From CAYSQW01 sp964433135 (GTDB lineage Bacteria > Acidobacteriota > Aminicenantia > Aminicenantales > Aminicenantaceae), in assembly GCA_964433135.1 (NCBI GenBank), contig CAYSQW010000030.1, forward strand, positions 1-40,238: DNA of 40,238 nucleotides, read 5' to 3'. A model generated the notes under the pieces. The model worked only from the letters and a program-made list of their open reading frames with translations. It did no database searches and had not been told where the DNA came from. Both the position numbers and the translations under genes were made by a program. Positions 16,736 to 25,421 of this stretch are shown one piece after another (the stretch's first letter is position 1; every line of letters starts with the position of its first letter).

Positions 16736-17308
16736 ATGAAAAATCTATTGATTATCGGAATCAGCTTTCTCTTCTTATTCGGAATCTGCAAAGGGACGGC
16801 TACGGCTGAAAACCCTAAAGTCCTGATGAAAACCTCCAAGGGAGACCTCACGATCGAACTTTATCAAGACAAGGCGCCGATTTCGGTCGAAAATTTCCTT
16901 AACTATGTGGACGAAAAATTCTATGAAGGCACCATTTTCCATCGGGTCATCAAGGATTTCATGATCCAGGGAGGAGGGTTCACTCCCGATCTTCAGAAAA
17001 AGACCACCAACCCTCCCATTAAGAATGAAGCGACCAACGGATTGAGCAACAAGCGCGGCACCCTTGCCATGGCGCGTCTGCCGCAGCCGCACAGCGCTTC
17101 CGCCCAGTTTTTCATCAATCACAAAAACAATCCCGGACTCGACCACAAAGGCACGGCCGACGCGGATTACGGCTACTGCGTCTTCGGCAAAGTCATCGAA
17201 GGCATGGATGTCGTAGACGATATCGCCAAGGTCAAGACCATGACCAAGAACAACTATCGGGATGTCCCCAGAGAAGACATCCTCATCATATCGGTGGAAC
17301 GGCTTTAA
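16736..17308 (+). CDS. ppiA: Cyclophilin-type peptidyl-prolyl cis-trans isomerase, exported
   Basis: A periplasmic prolyl isomerase of 190 residues. The signal peptide is MKNLLIIGISFLFLFGICKG. The cyclophilin core shows FHRVIKDFMIQGG with the catalytic Arg and the conserved Phe/Gln, MARLPQPHSASAQFFIN, and FGKVIEGMDVVDDI. It belongs to the short bacterial class lacking the eukaryotic insert. AGGAGG lies 12 nt before the ATG, a long spacing, but no other start fits. The enzyme would help fold exported proteins such as the many peptidases nearby. The gene name is given by type and location (PpiA-like), not by proven orthology. Confidence 0.9.
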   Translation: MKNLLIIGISFLFLFGICKGTATAENPKVLMKTSKGDLTIELYQDKAPISVENFLNYVDEKFYEGTIFHRVIKDFMIQGGGFTPDLQKKTTNPPIKNEATNGLSNKRGTLAMARLPQPHSASAQFFINHKNNPGLDHKGTADADYGYCVFGKVIEGMDVVDDIAKVKTMTKNNYRDVPREDILIISVERL

Positions 17309-17376
17309 CCGCCGGCTTCAAGGCGCCGCCGGCGGACGGCCGGCGGCACTTGATATCCGGGATTTTTCAAACACCC

Positions 17377-17577
17377 ATGTTCGAGCTGTTGTTCGCCATC
17401 CTGCATTTTCTGCTCTTTATCGGAGCTTTCGGTTTTGCCTTTTACACTCTTTTCACGGGAGATCCGCTCCGCTTCGGGATCATGATCGCCTGTTTGACCG
17501 CATATTATTTTCTCGTCCTCCATAAAGCAGTAAAAAAGGAGATCAAGCGCAAGCGAGACCAGCGCAATTCTCCCTGA
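17377..17577 (+). CDS. Small two-helix membrane protein
   Basis: A hypothetical protein of about 66 residues, no family recognised. It has two hydrophobic helices (LLFAILHFLLFIGAFGFAFYTLF and FGIMIACLTAYYFLVLH) and a very basic C-terminal tail (KAVKKEIKRKRDQR), so the tail is probably cytosolic. The start is uncertain: ATG 17377 has no clear ribosome site and a TTG at 17350 is possible. Its stop codon is only 3 nt before the symporter ATG, so the two are probably translated together, and it may be an accessory of the transporter. A GC-rich hairpin without a T-run (17325-17347) lies between the cyclophilin gene and this one. Confidence 0.55.
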   Translation: MFELLFAILHFLLFIGAFGFAFYTLFTGDPLRFGIMIACLTAYYFLVLHKAVKKEIKRKRDQRNSP

Positions 17578-17580
17578 AAA

Positions 17581-18975
17581 ATGGATCTATTCGACAAGAT
17601 AATCCGTACGATCGCATCCATCGTATGGGGACCCCAAACCGCTGTTCTGCTGTTGGGAGCCGCTGTTTTTCTGACCTTCCGTCTGCGTTTCGTGCAGCTG
17701 AGGAAATTCGGATTATCCTTCCGCCTGCTTTTCGGACGGAAAGGATTCGGAGAAAGCGGTAAAGAAGGCCGGGGGGACATCTCCCCGATCCAAGCCTTGA
17801 CGACCTCCCTGGCGGCAACCATCGGAAACGGAAACATCGCGGGCGTCTGCACCGCCATCGCCATGGGCGGCCCCGGAGCCGTTTTCTGGATGTGGGTATC
17901 GGCCACATTCGGGATGGCCACCAAGCTGGTGGAGGCCGTGCTGGGACAGACCTTCAAACGGACCATGCCGGACCTGAGCATTGCGGGCGGCCCCATGTAT
18001 TATATTCGTGACGGCTTGAAACTCCCCTGGCTCGCCGCCGCGTTCGCTTTTTTCATGGGCGGAAAGGCTCTCTTCTCCACGACCACCATCCAGTCCAACT
18101 CCATAGCCCTGGCGCTCAACACCCAGTTGGGACTGCCCTTTTGGATCTCCGGACTGGGACTGGCTGTTCTGACCTGGCTGGTGATCATAGGCGGCATCAA
18201 ATCCATCGGAAAAGTCACCGAATACCTCAGCCCGATCATGGTGGTGCTTTACATCCTGGGCGCTTTTCTGACGATCATCATATTCGCCTCCCGCGTCCCT
18301 CACGCATTCGGATTGATATTCATCGGGGCCTTCAAGCCCGGAGCCGTCACCGGGGGGATCGCAGGCGCGACCATCGCGCGCGCGGTTCGCTACGGATTAT
18401 CGAGGGGCGCTTATTCCAACGAGGCGGGAACCGGTACCGCCGGGGTGTTCCATGCCTCCGCCCGAACCAGCGAGCCCGTCCGGCAGGGATTGATCGCCTC
18501 CCTGGACGTATTTATCGACACCATCGTCATCTGCACCCTGACGGCGCTTGCGGTTCTGGTCACGGGGGCCTGGACGGAGGGAACCAGCACCGGCATGACC
18601 ACCGCCGCCTTCAACACCGCCGTTCCCGGCATCGGAGGATTGATCGTCGCCGCCAGTTCCCTGCTATTCGGATATTCCAGCCTGATTGCGGTTCCCTACT
18701 ACGGCGAAATCTCTTTCGGCTACCTCTTCGGAGTCGGCGTCAAACGTCCCTTCCGCTGGATTTTCTGCGGTGCGATCTTCATCGGAGCCCTGCTGGAAGT
18801 CGAGGTCGCCTGGTCCATCGGAGACGTGTTCAACGGGATGATGGTGATCACCAACCTGATCGGAGTTTTGGGATTATCGGGATTAGCTGTTGCATCCATA
18901 CGAAGATACCTGAATAATATAGAGTCTTCTTATGCACTCAAAAATAAGCCGGGAGGTTTTCATGACCAAGAGTAA
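17581..18975 (+). CDS. Alanine/glycine:cation symporter (AGCS family)
   Basis: An inner-membrane sodium- or proton-coupled transporter for alanine or glycine, 464 residues with about ten hydrophobic helices. Family signatures are visible: PIQALTTSLAATIGNGNIAGV near residues 65-85, GGPGAVFWMWVSATFGMATK, GGPMYYI, and RGAYSNEAGTGTAGVFHA. The start lies 3 nt after the small membrane protein gene, and the 3' end overlaps the M28 peptidase start by 14 nt, giving a tight operon. The context suggests uptake of amino acids freed by the exported peptidases. Substrate choice (Ala, Gly or D-Ala) is inferred from the family. Confidence 0.92.
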   Translation: MDLFDKIIRTIASIVWGPQTAVLLLGAAVFLTFRLRFVQLRKFGLSFRLLFGRKGFGESGKEGRGDISPIQALTTSLAATIGNGNIAGVCTAIAMGGPGAVFWMWVSATFGMATKLVEAVLGQTFKRTMPDLSIAGGPMYYIRDGLKLPWLAAAFAFFMGGKALFSTTTIQSNSIALALNTQLGLPFWISGLGLAVLTWLVIIGGIKSIGKVTEYLSPIMVVLYILGAFLTIIIFASRVPHAFGLIFIGAFKPGAVTGGIAGATIARAVRYGLSRGAYSNEAGTGTAGVFHASARTSEPVRQGLIASLDVFIDTIVICTLTALAVLVTGAWTEGTSTGMTTAAFNTAVPGIGGLIVAASSLLFGYSSLIAVPYYGEISFGYLFGVGVKRPFRWIFCGAIFIGALLEVEVAWSIGDVFNGMMVITNLIGVLGLSGLAVASIRRYLNNIESSYALKNKPGGFHDQE

Positions 18976-20425
18976 GGTGTTTTGCATCTTCGCCTTGATG
19001 AACATTCTGTTTTTCGCTGTCTGTTCTGATAGGGAGGACGGCATCGATGTGGGGCTTCGATCCATCGAACCCATGGATGTCTATCAATACTGCAAGACCA
19101 TGGCCTCACCCACATTCGCAGGCCGACTCACCGGTCATGAAGGCTACACGGCCGCCGCCCAGTGGGCGGCGGCGCATTTTAAACAGTGGAAACTCCAACC
19201 CATAAGCCGGGAGGAAGGGTATCTGCAGGCTTATGATTCTCCCTATACGCTGATCGATTCCGCCAAAATGAGCCTGCTGATACCGGAGAAAAGAGGATCC
19301 GCCTCCGACTTCAAAGAGATCGGTTTGAAGGGAGAGGAGGATTTTTTGCCGATGCTTTTCAGCGACAGCGGAGAACACACCGCGAATCCGGTCTTTGTCG
19401 GCTGGGGCATCTGCGCTCCCGATCTGGATTACGACGATTACGCCGGGCAGGATGTCCAGGGAAAATACGTTCTCTGTTTTCGAGGAACCCCCGATCCGCA
19501 AGACAAGCGTTTTCAAAGGCATGACGAACACCGCACACGCATGCGAACGGCCAAGGAAAAAGGATCGCTTGGACTCATCTATATCTACCCTTCCCCCATC
19601 GCCAATCCCAACGGCGATTGGATCGAAGGCTTCACGCCGGCTAAAATCAGCGAAGATGTCGCCGATATACTTTTTCAGGAAAAAAATCTCACGGCTTCGG
19701 ATGTGAAGCGCGCGCTTCTCAAAACCAAAGCACCCGCTTCCTTCTCATTGCGGGCCCAAATTCGATATCAGGTCCAATCCCGCCACTTCGCCGACGGCGT
19801 CGGTTATAATGTCGCGGCTTACATCGAAGGATCGGACCCGGAACTTAAGAAGGAATGCATCATCCTGGGAGGCCATTTTGACCACTGCGGACAGCAAATG
19901 GGCTTTCTTTTCCCCGGCGCCAACGACAACGCCAGCGGCAGCGCGGTCGTCATGGAAACAGCGAAGGCGTTCTCCCGTCTCAAACGAAAGCCCAAGCGCT
20001 CGGTGGCTTTCGTTCTTTTCGGAGGAGAAGAAATGGGTTTGCAGGGCTCCACATACTTCGCCGATCATATTCCAGCCCCTTTCACCAAGGTCGACGCCAT
20101 GCTGAATTTCGATATGGTCGGAGAAGGCGACGGCATCCGATGCTCGGTGAGCCCGAAACCGGAAAACCTCAAGGCCATTCTGGAGCAAGCGGATGAAGCC
20201 CTGCATGTTCTGGGTCCCATTCGCTTTTTCAGGGGGGTGGGTGTCAGAGGCTCCGATTTCGCACCCTTTTTCAGTAAAGACATCCCCTGCATCTCTTTTT
20301 CGTCCAACGGCCCGCACATCTCCTATCATCAGAGCGGAGACACCATTTACCGCATAAATCCGGATATCATGGCCGACACCGCGCGCCTGGCCTTTCTTAC
20401 TGCCTACAAGTTGGCCGATCGCTGA
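18962..20425 (+). CDS. Exported M28 family zinc aminopeptidase with PA domain
   Basis: A co-catalytic zinc aminopeptidase of 487 residues. The ATG at 18962 is preferred over 18932 because GGAGG lies 5 nt upstream and the product begins with a signal sequence (MTKSKVFCIFALMNILFFAVC). The Cys may be a lipidation site, though the box is atypical. A protease-associated domain spans about residues 120-250 (VFVGWGICAPDLDYDDYAGQDVQGKYVL). Zinc-site motifs are GGHFDH (His305, Asp307), GANDNASGS (Asp322), GGEEMGLQGS (the Glu pair), NFDMVGEGDG and ISYHQSGDT. It overlaps the symporter gene, which supports coupling of peptide trimming and amino-acid uptake. Confidence 0.9.
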   Translation: MTKSKVFCIFALMNILFFAVCSDREDGIDVGLRSIEPMDVYQYCKTMASPTFAGRLTGHEGYTAAAQWAAAHFKQWKLQPISREEGYLQAYDSPYTLIDSAKMSLLIPEKRGSASDFKEIGLKGEEDFLPMLFSDSGEHTANPVFVGWGICAPDLDYDDYAGQDVQGKYVLCFRGTPDPQDKRFQRHDEHRTRMRTAKEKGSLGLIYIYPSPIANPNGDWIEGFTPAKISEDVADILFQEKNLTASDVKRALLKTKAPASFSLRAQIRYQVQSRHFADGVGYNVAAYIEGSDPELKKECIILGGHFDHCGQQMGFLFPGANDNASGSAVVMETAKAFSRLKRKPKRSVAFVLFGGEEMGLQGSTYFADHIPAPFTKVDAMLNFDMVGEGDGIRCSVSPKPENLKAILEQADEALHVLGPIRFFRGVGVRGSDFAPFFSKDIPCISFSSNGPHISYHQSGDTIYRINPDIMADTARLAFLTAYKLADR

Positions 20426-20438
20426 AAAAAGAAAATAT

Positions 20439-20467
20439 TTGATGCCGCTTACGCTTTCTGATATACT
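20439..20467 (+). promoter_or_regulatory. Sigma70-type promoter of the DUF5916 gene
   Basis: TTGATG (20439-20444) and TATACT (20462-20467) are separated by 17 nt, about 63 nt upstream of the ATG at 20531. The -10 matches five of six consensus bases. The gene is therefore probably its own transcription unit. Confidence 0.6.
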
Positions 20468-20530
20468 ATATATCCCCTATGTTCAATAGTCGGAATACTG
20501 CTGTCCGCTCCCTAATAAGCAGGGGATTGT

Positions 20531-23221
20531 ATGGAATATTTTGTTGATAGAAGCCGCACCGGAATCCGAATAATAATCCTGCTGTGTCTCATACTGACAG
20601 GCATGCCGTTTTTCCTTCCGGCCTCGCCCTCACCGGAAACGGATCGCTTCGACGCTTCCGGAAAAGCACGCCCGGCCGCCCGTTCCGCCACCGCGGCCAT
20701 GCTGAAAAACGAAGAGATCATCATCGACGGCCGCTTGGACGAGAGGGCTTGGTCCGCGGCTTCGCCTCTGTCGGATTTCATCCAGAACAGCCCGGACGAA
20801 GGAGCGCCGGCAACGGAAAAAACAGAGGTCAAGGTCCTCTACAGCCAGACATCGCTTTTCGTCGGCGTCTCCGCGTACGACTCCAATCCGGAGTTGATCA
20901 CATCCATCCTGGCACGCCGCGATTCCCGTCTTCCCTCGGATTGGATAAAGATCTACATAGACAGTTACTTCGACCGTCGGTCCTCCTTTGAATTCTCGGT
21001 CAATCCGGCGGCCGTCAAGCGCGATGTCTTCTGGTCGAACGACCGCCGCAGGGACAGCGACTGGAATGCGGTCTGGGATGTCGGCGTTTCCCGGGATGAA
21101 GAAGGCTGGTATGCGGAATTCCGAATCCCTTTCAGCCAGATCCGATTTCCCGATAAAGAGTTCCAGACTTGGGGTTTTCAGGTCGCCCGCGTGATCGCAC
21201 GCCGGAATGAGACCAGTTACTGGAGCCACATACCCAAAGGGGTCGCCCAGTTCTGCAGCCTCTTCGGGGAGTTGAAGGGCATCCAAGGGATCCCCGCCCC
21301 CAAACGCCTGCAGATAAGCCCCTACGTCGTCGGACAAAGCGCTTTCGAACCCGCAGAGGAAGACAATCCCTTCAATAACGGTTCCGCATATACCGGCGAT
21401 CTCGGCCTGGATATCAAATACGGGTTAAATTCCAACCTCACCCTGGACGCTACTTTCAATCCCGATTTCGGTCAGGTGGAAGCCGACCCCGGCCAGGTCA
21501 ATCTCAGCGCTTACGAAACTTATTTCCCCGAGAAACGGCCTTTTTTCATCGAAGGCAAAAACATGCTGAACTTCCCCCTGGGGAATTCATGGGAGAGGGA
21601 AACTCTTTTTTATTCCCGGCGCATCGGACGCCACCCTCAGGGCTATCCCACCGACGCCGAGTACTACCAAACACCGGAGAACTCGACGATCCTGGGCGCA
21701 ACCAAACTCTCCGGGAAAACCGCGGACGGGTGGTCGATCGGCATTATGGAAGCCCTCACCGGCCGTGAACACGCACAAGTTCTCACCAGCGACCGGCAAC
21801 GCATCACCGAAGCCGTGGAACCGATGACCAATTATTTTCTGGGCCGGATCGAAAAGGAATTTCGGGAAGGTCGAAGCGCCCTGGGTATGATCATCACTTC
21901 CGTAAATCGAGGCGACGACCAGCCCGACAACCTGGATTTCCTGCACAGAGCCGCCTACAGCGGCGGATTGAACTTCCGGCACCGTTGGGCGGATGACAGT
22001 TTTGAAGTGACAAGCTCCTTCATCGGCAGTCATGTCCGCGGAAGTCGGGAATCCATCCTCGAAACCCAGACCTCTTCCGGCCATTATTATCAGCGCCCCG
22101 ATGCATCCCACCTGGAACTCGATCCCACACGCACATCGCTTTCAGGAGCGGCCGGCTCCTTTTCCCTCGGAAAGATCGGCGGCGGCCACTGGCGGTGGTC
22201 GATCAGCGGGAGAACCCGCACTCCGGGATTCGAGATCAATGACATGGGATATATGCGGGAAGCGGATTCCATCAGCCAGCATGCCAACATCAGCTACCAT
22301 GAATACAGGCCGGGGAAAATATTTCGCGATTACAATTTCAACGCCTCATTCTGGAATTCCTGGGATTATTCCCCGACCATGACCGGACAGGGCGGCAGCC
22401 TGCGCGCCCAATTTCGCATGCTCAACTACTGGAACATCTCCCTCAACGCCAACCGCATGCAGGACCGGCTGTCCACCCATCAGCTGCGCGGCGGACCGGC
22501 CGTACTGCTTCCCGGCAATTGGAATATGGGCGGACATTTTCGCACGGACTCCCGCAATAGCTTTCACATCAATCTGGGGGGAAACCTCAACATCTCCGAC
22601 AACGGAGCAAGGTCCTATTCTATCTCATCCGGTTTCAACCTGCGGCCTTCGGACAGGCTCCAGCTCAGCCTCTCTCCCTCCATCAACGACGGCAACCGCA
22701 TGCTCCAGTATGTCGCCGCCGTAGATTCGGACGCGCAATCCCATTACATCCTCAGCCGCATCGATCAGAAGACGGTATCCATGACCATCCGGCTCAACTA
22801 TACGCTCTCTCCCACCTTCAGTATCCAGCTTTACACCCAACCCTTCGTCTCAGCAGGAAATTACAGCGAGTTCAAGGAGGTCATCGATCCCCGCGCCTCC
22901 GATTACGATCAGCGCTGGCACGTCTTCGCCCCCACGGATCTTTCTCTTCAGGACGGAGATTATCACTTCAATTCACCGCTTGAACCCGACGACACGTTGA
23001 GTTTCTCAAATCCCGACTTCAATTATCGGCAGTACCGTCTCAATCTCGTCGCCCGCTGGGAGTATCTGCCCGGATCCACGCTTTTTTTGGTCTGGACAAA
23101 CGGCATCAACGACAGCACCGAATACGGCACCTTCGCACTGGGAGATGATTTGAGAAGCCTTTTCAGCACCGCCTCGGAAAACATCTTCCTTGTCAAAGTC
23201 AGCTATTGGTTCAACCTCTGA
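20531..23221 (+). CDS. DUF5916 outer-membrane protein with N-terminal CBM9-like domain
   Basis: A large exported protein of 896 residues. The signal sequence covers about residues 1-35 (RIIILLCLILTGMPFFLPA). A family-9 carbohydrate-binding-like domain follows at about 55-245 (IIIDGRLDERAWSAASPL, KVLYSQTSLFVGVSAYDSNPE, WYAEFRIPFSQIRF). The DUF5916 part begins around 260 and runs to the end as alternating amphipathic strands with aromatic girdles, ending in KVSYWFNL. The motif ANPDFGQVEADPGQVN-like (here NPDFGQVEADPGQVNL) and YFPEKRPFFIEG are family hallmarks. Function is unknown; an outer-membrane barrel with a periplasmic or surface sugar-binding head is the usual reading. An AGGGG ribosome site lies 6 nt upstream. 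Confidence 0.87.
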   Translation: MEYFVDRSRTGIRIIILLCLILTGMPFFLPASPSPETDRFDASGKARPAARSATAAMLKNEEIIIDGRLDERAWSAASPLSDFIQNSPDEGAPATEKTEVKVLYSQTSLFVGVSAYDSNPELITSILARRDSRLPSDWIKIYIDSYFDRRSSFEFSVNPAAVKRDVFWSNDRRRDSDWNAVWDVGVSRDEEGWYAEFRIPFSQIRFPDKEFQTWGFQVARVIARRNETSYWSHIPKGVAQFCSLFGELKGIQGIPAPKRLQISPYVVGQSAFEPAEEDNPFNNGSAYTGDLGLDIKYGLNSNLTLDATFNPDFGQVEADPGQVNLSAYETYFPEKRPFFIEGKNMLNFPLGNSWERETLFYSRRIGRHPQGYPTDAEYYQTPENSTILGATKLSGKTADGWSIGIMEALTGREHAQVLTSDRQRITEAVEPMTNYFLGRIEKEFREGRSALGMIITSVNRGDDQPDNLDFLHRAAYSGGLNFRHRWADDSFEVTSSFIGSHVRGSRESILETQTSSGHYYQRPDASHLELDPTRTSLSGAAGSFSLGKIGGGHWRWSISGRTRTPGFEINDMGYMREADSISQHANISYHEYRPGKIFRDYNFNASFWNSWDYSPTMTGQGGSLRAQFRMLNYWNISLNANRMQDRLSTHQLRGGPAVLLPGNWNMGGHFRTDSRNSFHINLGGNLNISDNGARSYSISSGFNLRPSDRLQLSLSPSINDGNRMLQYVAAVDSDAQSHYILSRIDQKTVSMTIRLNYTLSPTFSIQLYTQPFVSAGNYSEFKEVIDPRASDYDQRWHVFAPTDLSLQDGDYHFNSPLEPDDTLSFSNPDFNYRQYRLNLVARWEYLPGSTLFLVWTNGINDSTEYGTFALGDDLRSLFSTASENIFLVKVSYWFNL

Positions 23222-23260
23222 CCCGCACCTTCCCCTCCACCAACGGACGTCGGCCGGAGG

Positions 23261-23289
23261 TTGACTTGAATCCGTTATTTCGGTATGTT
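23261..23289 (+). promoter_or_regulatory. Sigma70-type promoter of the M23 peptidase gene
   Basis: TTGACT (23261-23266) and TATGTT (23284-23289) are separated by 17 nt, some 80 nt before the first possible ATG at 23369. The -35 matches five of six consensus bases, the -10 four. Confidence 0.55.
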
Positions 23290-23368
23290 GCCCTATTGAG
23301 AACGGCCGCATCCTGTTAGGACAACACAGATCCAAGGACCCGCGGCAAAAAAACGTATCGGTTCATAT

Positions 23369-24664
23369 ATGCATGTTCGAATGAAAATCCACCGCCGCAC
23401 GGCCGGTCCTTCCCGGTTGTCTTATCTCATATATATGGGGACCTGCCTAGCGCTGTTCTTTCTTCTCGGATTCATACGCCGGCATGAATCCCCGCCCCCC
23501 AACCGACCGCTTCCGCCGACGGCAAGGACCGCCGCCCCGGAACCACCGCCGCCCCTGGAATCGATCGAGATCGTTCAGGCCGGGCAGACCCTGTCCGACC
23601 TGCTTTCGGCCCGCGGCTTCTCGGCCGCCGAGATCCACGACCTGCGCGCTGAAATCAAGCCCGTCTACGACCTGGCCCGCATCCGCGCCGGTAAGGAATT
23701 CCGTTTTTATTCGGATCCCGGGGGAAGACCGCATCACATGGAGTACGATATCGACGGCGAGACCTATCTCCATATCGAGCTCGCTTCAGGGGCCGTGAGA
23801 GCCGATATCCGGGATATCCCGTTCAACACCAGCATCCACCGGGTGCAGGGCGTGATCCGCGACAATCTGATCCATGCCGTCCACGAGATCAGGGAAGGCG
23901 ACCAACTGGCCATTCAGCTCGAAGAGCTTTTTGCTTGGGATATCGATTTCTACGCCGACATGCGCCCCGACGACTCATTCGAGATATTGTTTGAAAAGAA
24001 ACACCTGCGCGGGGAATTCACGGGCTACGGGAACATCCTCGCCGCTCAATTCACGAATCAGGGAAAAACCTTCCAGGCCTTCCGATATACCCATCCTGAG
24101 AACGGCGAAATCGATTATTTCGATTACGAGGGCAATTCGCTTCGCAAGGAATTTCTCAAGTCACCGATCGGATCCGCTCGAATCACTTCACATTTCAGCC
24201 ACAGCCGCCTCCACCCGATCCGCAAGGTTTACCGCCCGCACTACGGAGTCGATTACGCCGCGCCGGTCGGAACCCGCGTTCACGCCACCGCCGCAGGAAC
24301 CGTTGCCTTTACGGGGTGGAATGGAGGGGCGGGACGCATGATCCGCATCCGACACAAAAACAACTATGAAACCATGTACCTGCATTTGCGCCGATTCGCC
24401 CCCGGCATCCGCCAGGGAAGCAAGGTTCAAAGCGGGCAGTATATCGCGCAGGTGGGATCATCAGGGGAATCCACGGGGCCGCACCTGGATTATCGGATCA
24501 AGTACCGGGGGAAATACATCAATCCCCTGGCTCACCGCTTCAAACCCGTGAAGCCCCTGGCAAAGGAATTCATACCTGATTTTCAATCGAATGCCCGTCG
24601 CTACCGAACGGCGCTCCTCATTCCCAGCGGCGTCACATGTCGGCTTCCGCGGCCCGGATTGTGA
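23369..24664 (+). CDS. M23 family peptidase with OapA/LysM-like domain
   Basis: A membrane-anchored peptidoglycan endopeptidase-like protein of 431 residues, similar in build to MepM. A single N-terminal transmembrane helix (LIYMGTCLALFFLLGF), a proline-rich linker, an OapA/LysM-like module (ESIEIVQAGQTLSDLLSARGFS) and a middle domain precede the M23 domain at about residues 275-395. The zinc motif H291-x3-D295 (HYGVD) is present. The usual second motif H-x-H reads H372-L-D374 (TGPHLDYRI), so the last metal ligand would be Asp, or the zinc site is altered. No clear ribosome site exists for ATG 23369; ATG 23381 is an alternative. Role: cleaving murein crosslinks, or regulating amidases if inactive. 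Confidence 0.87.
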   Translation: MHVRMKIHRRTAGPSRLSYLIYMGTCLALFFLLGFIRRHESPPPNRPLPPTARTAAPEPPPPLESIEIVQAGQTLSDLLSARGFSAAEIHDLRAEIKPVYDLARIRAGKEFRFYSDPGGRPHHMEYDIDGETYLHIELASGAVRADIRDIPFNTSIHRVQGVIRDNLIHAVHEIREGDQLAIQLEELFAWDIDFYADMRPDDSFEILFEKKHLRGEFTGYGNILAAQFTNQGKTFQAFRYTHPENGEIDYFDYEGNSLRKEFLKSPIGSARITSHFSHSRLHPIRKVYRPHYGVDYAAPVGTRVHATAAGTVAFTGWNGGAGRMIRIRHKNNYETMYLHLRRFAPGIRQGSKVQSGQYIAQVGSSGESTGPHLDYRIKYRGKYINPLAHRFKPVKPLAKEFIPDFQSNARRYRTALLIPSGVTCRLPRPGL

Positions 24665-24670
24665 TCTCGG

Positions 24671-25174
24671 CTAATCTTTTCTTCTGACTCTGCTTCTGGA
24701 CACGCGTCCGCTCGAGCGGCCTCTGGAGGACCGGGTTCCCGATGAACGGGAAATCCGCCCGCTGGACCCGGAGCGCGTCACGCGCGTGCGTCTCACCGTC
24801 CCGGATGAACGGGATGTACGCGAAGTCCCCGACCGCCGCAGAGATTTTTTTGATACCCGAGTCCGCCCGTATATCCGGCTTCCGTAATAGGGGGAATATC
24901 CGTAGTAGCCACCGTAGTAGCCACCGTAATAGCCCCAATAGGTCCGATACATTCCGTAGTACCAGAGAGGGCTCCACCATCCCATACCGAATGAAAACAT
25001 GGGATCGTAGTAATAGAACGGAGACGAATAGATCCAGGGATTGACATCGGAATAACCGGATGTATAGACACGATCAGGCGCAGTCCTGATGCCGTGTTCG
25101 GTATATCGATCATCGATAACGATACAGCTTGAGGCAAAGACGACCAATAACAGAATCAAAAATATTTTTTTCAT
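24671..25174 (-). CDS. Lipoprotein with Tyr/Gly-rich middle and Ser/Arg-rich tail
   Basis: A hypothetical lipoprotein of 167 residues. The signal ends in FASSC, a good lipobox. A GGAGAG ribosome site lies about 7 nt before the ATG. The middle (about residues 45-100) is extremely aromatic and glycine-rich (YWGYYGGYYGGYYGYSPYYG). The last ~60 residues are Ser/Arg/Thr repeats (GTSRTSRSSGTVRRTRV, SGRISRSSGTRSSRGRSSGR) ending in RRKD. No family is recognised. The strongly basic tail could bind murein, lipopolysaccharide or nucleic acid. The gene is convergent with the M23 gene, with only 6 nt between the stops. Confidence 0.75.
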   Translation of the reverse strand: MKKIFLILLLVVFASSCIVIDDRYTEHGIRTAPDRVYTSGYSDVNPWIYSSPFYYYDPMFSFGMGWWSPLWYYGMYRTYWGYYGGYYGGYYGYSPYYGSRIYGRTRVSKKSLRRSGTSRTSRSSGTVRRTRVTRSGSSGRISRSSGTRSSRGRSSGRVSRSRVRRKD

Positions 25175-25322
25175 GTCTTCTCTCCTCTTATTATTGTATT
25201 ATACTCTTTTGCAATTTTAATGCCAAGTCGACCAGGGGGGGGTGCCCGGCAGCCGCTTTCGCGCTGTCCTCTTCAGAAGGCATCTGATACCTGTAAAGAT
25301 CACCCCCTCCCTTTTGAGAGTG

Positions 25323-25352
25323 TTGACACCCGCGGGTTCAAATCACTACAAT
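25323..25352 (+). promoter_or_regulatory. Sigma70-type promoter of the Nudix/DUF2007 operon
   Basis: A perfect TTGACA (25323-25328) and TACAAT (25347-25352) are separated by 18 nt. Initiation near 25359 rules out start codons further upstream (such as 25242) and supports the ATG at 25422 for the Nudix gene. Confidence 0.7.
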
Positions 25353-25421
25353 AAATCCATCCGGAAATCCTTTTCCATTCCGGTTATGGATCCAAACGGC
25401 GCAAGCACTGAGAGGACGGCC

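Noticed and set aside
17325..17347. GC-rich hairpin after the cyclophilin gene as a terminator
   Set aside because: The 9-bp stem is good but no T-run follows, so termination is not supported.
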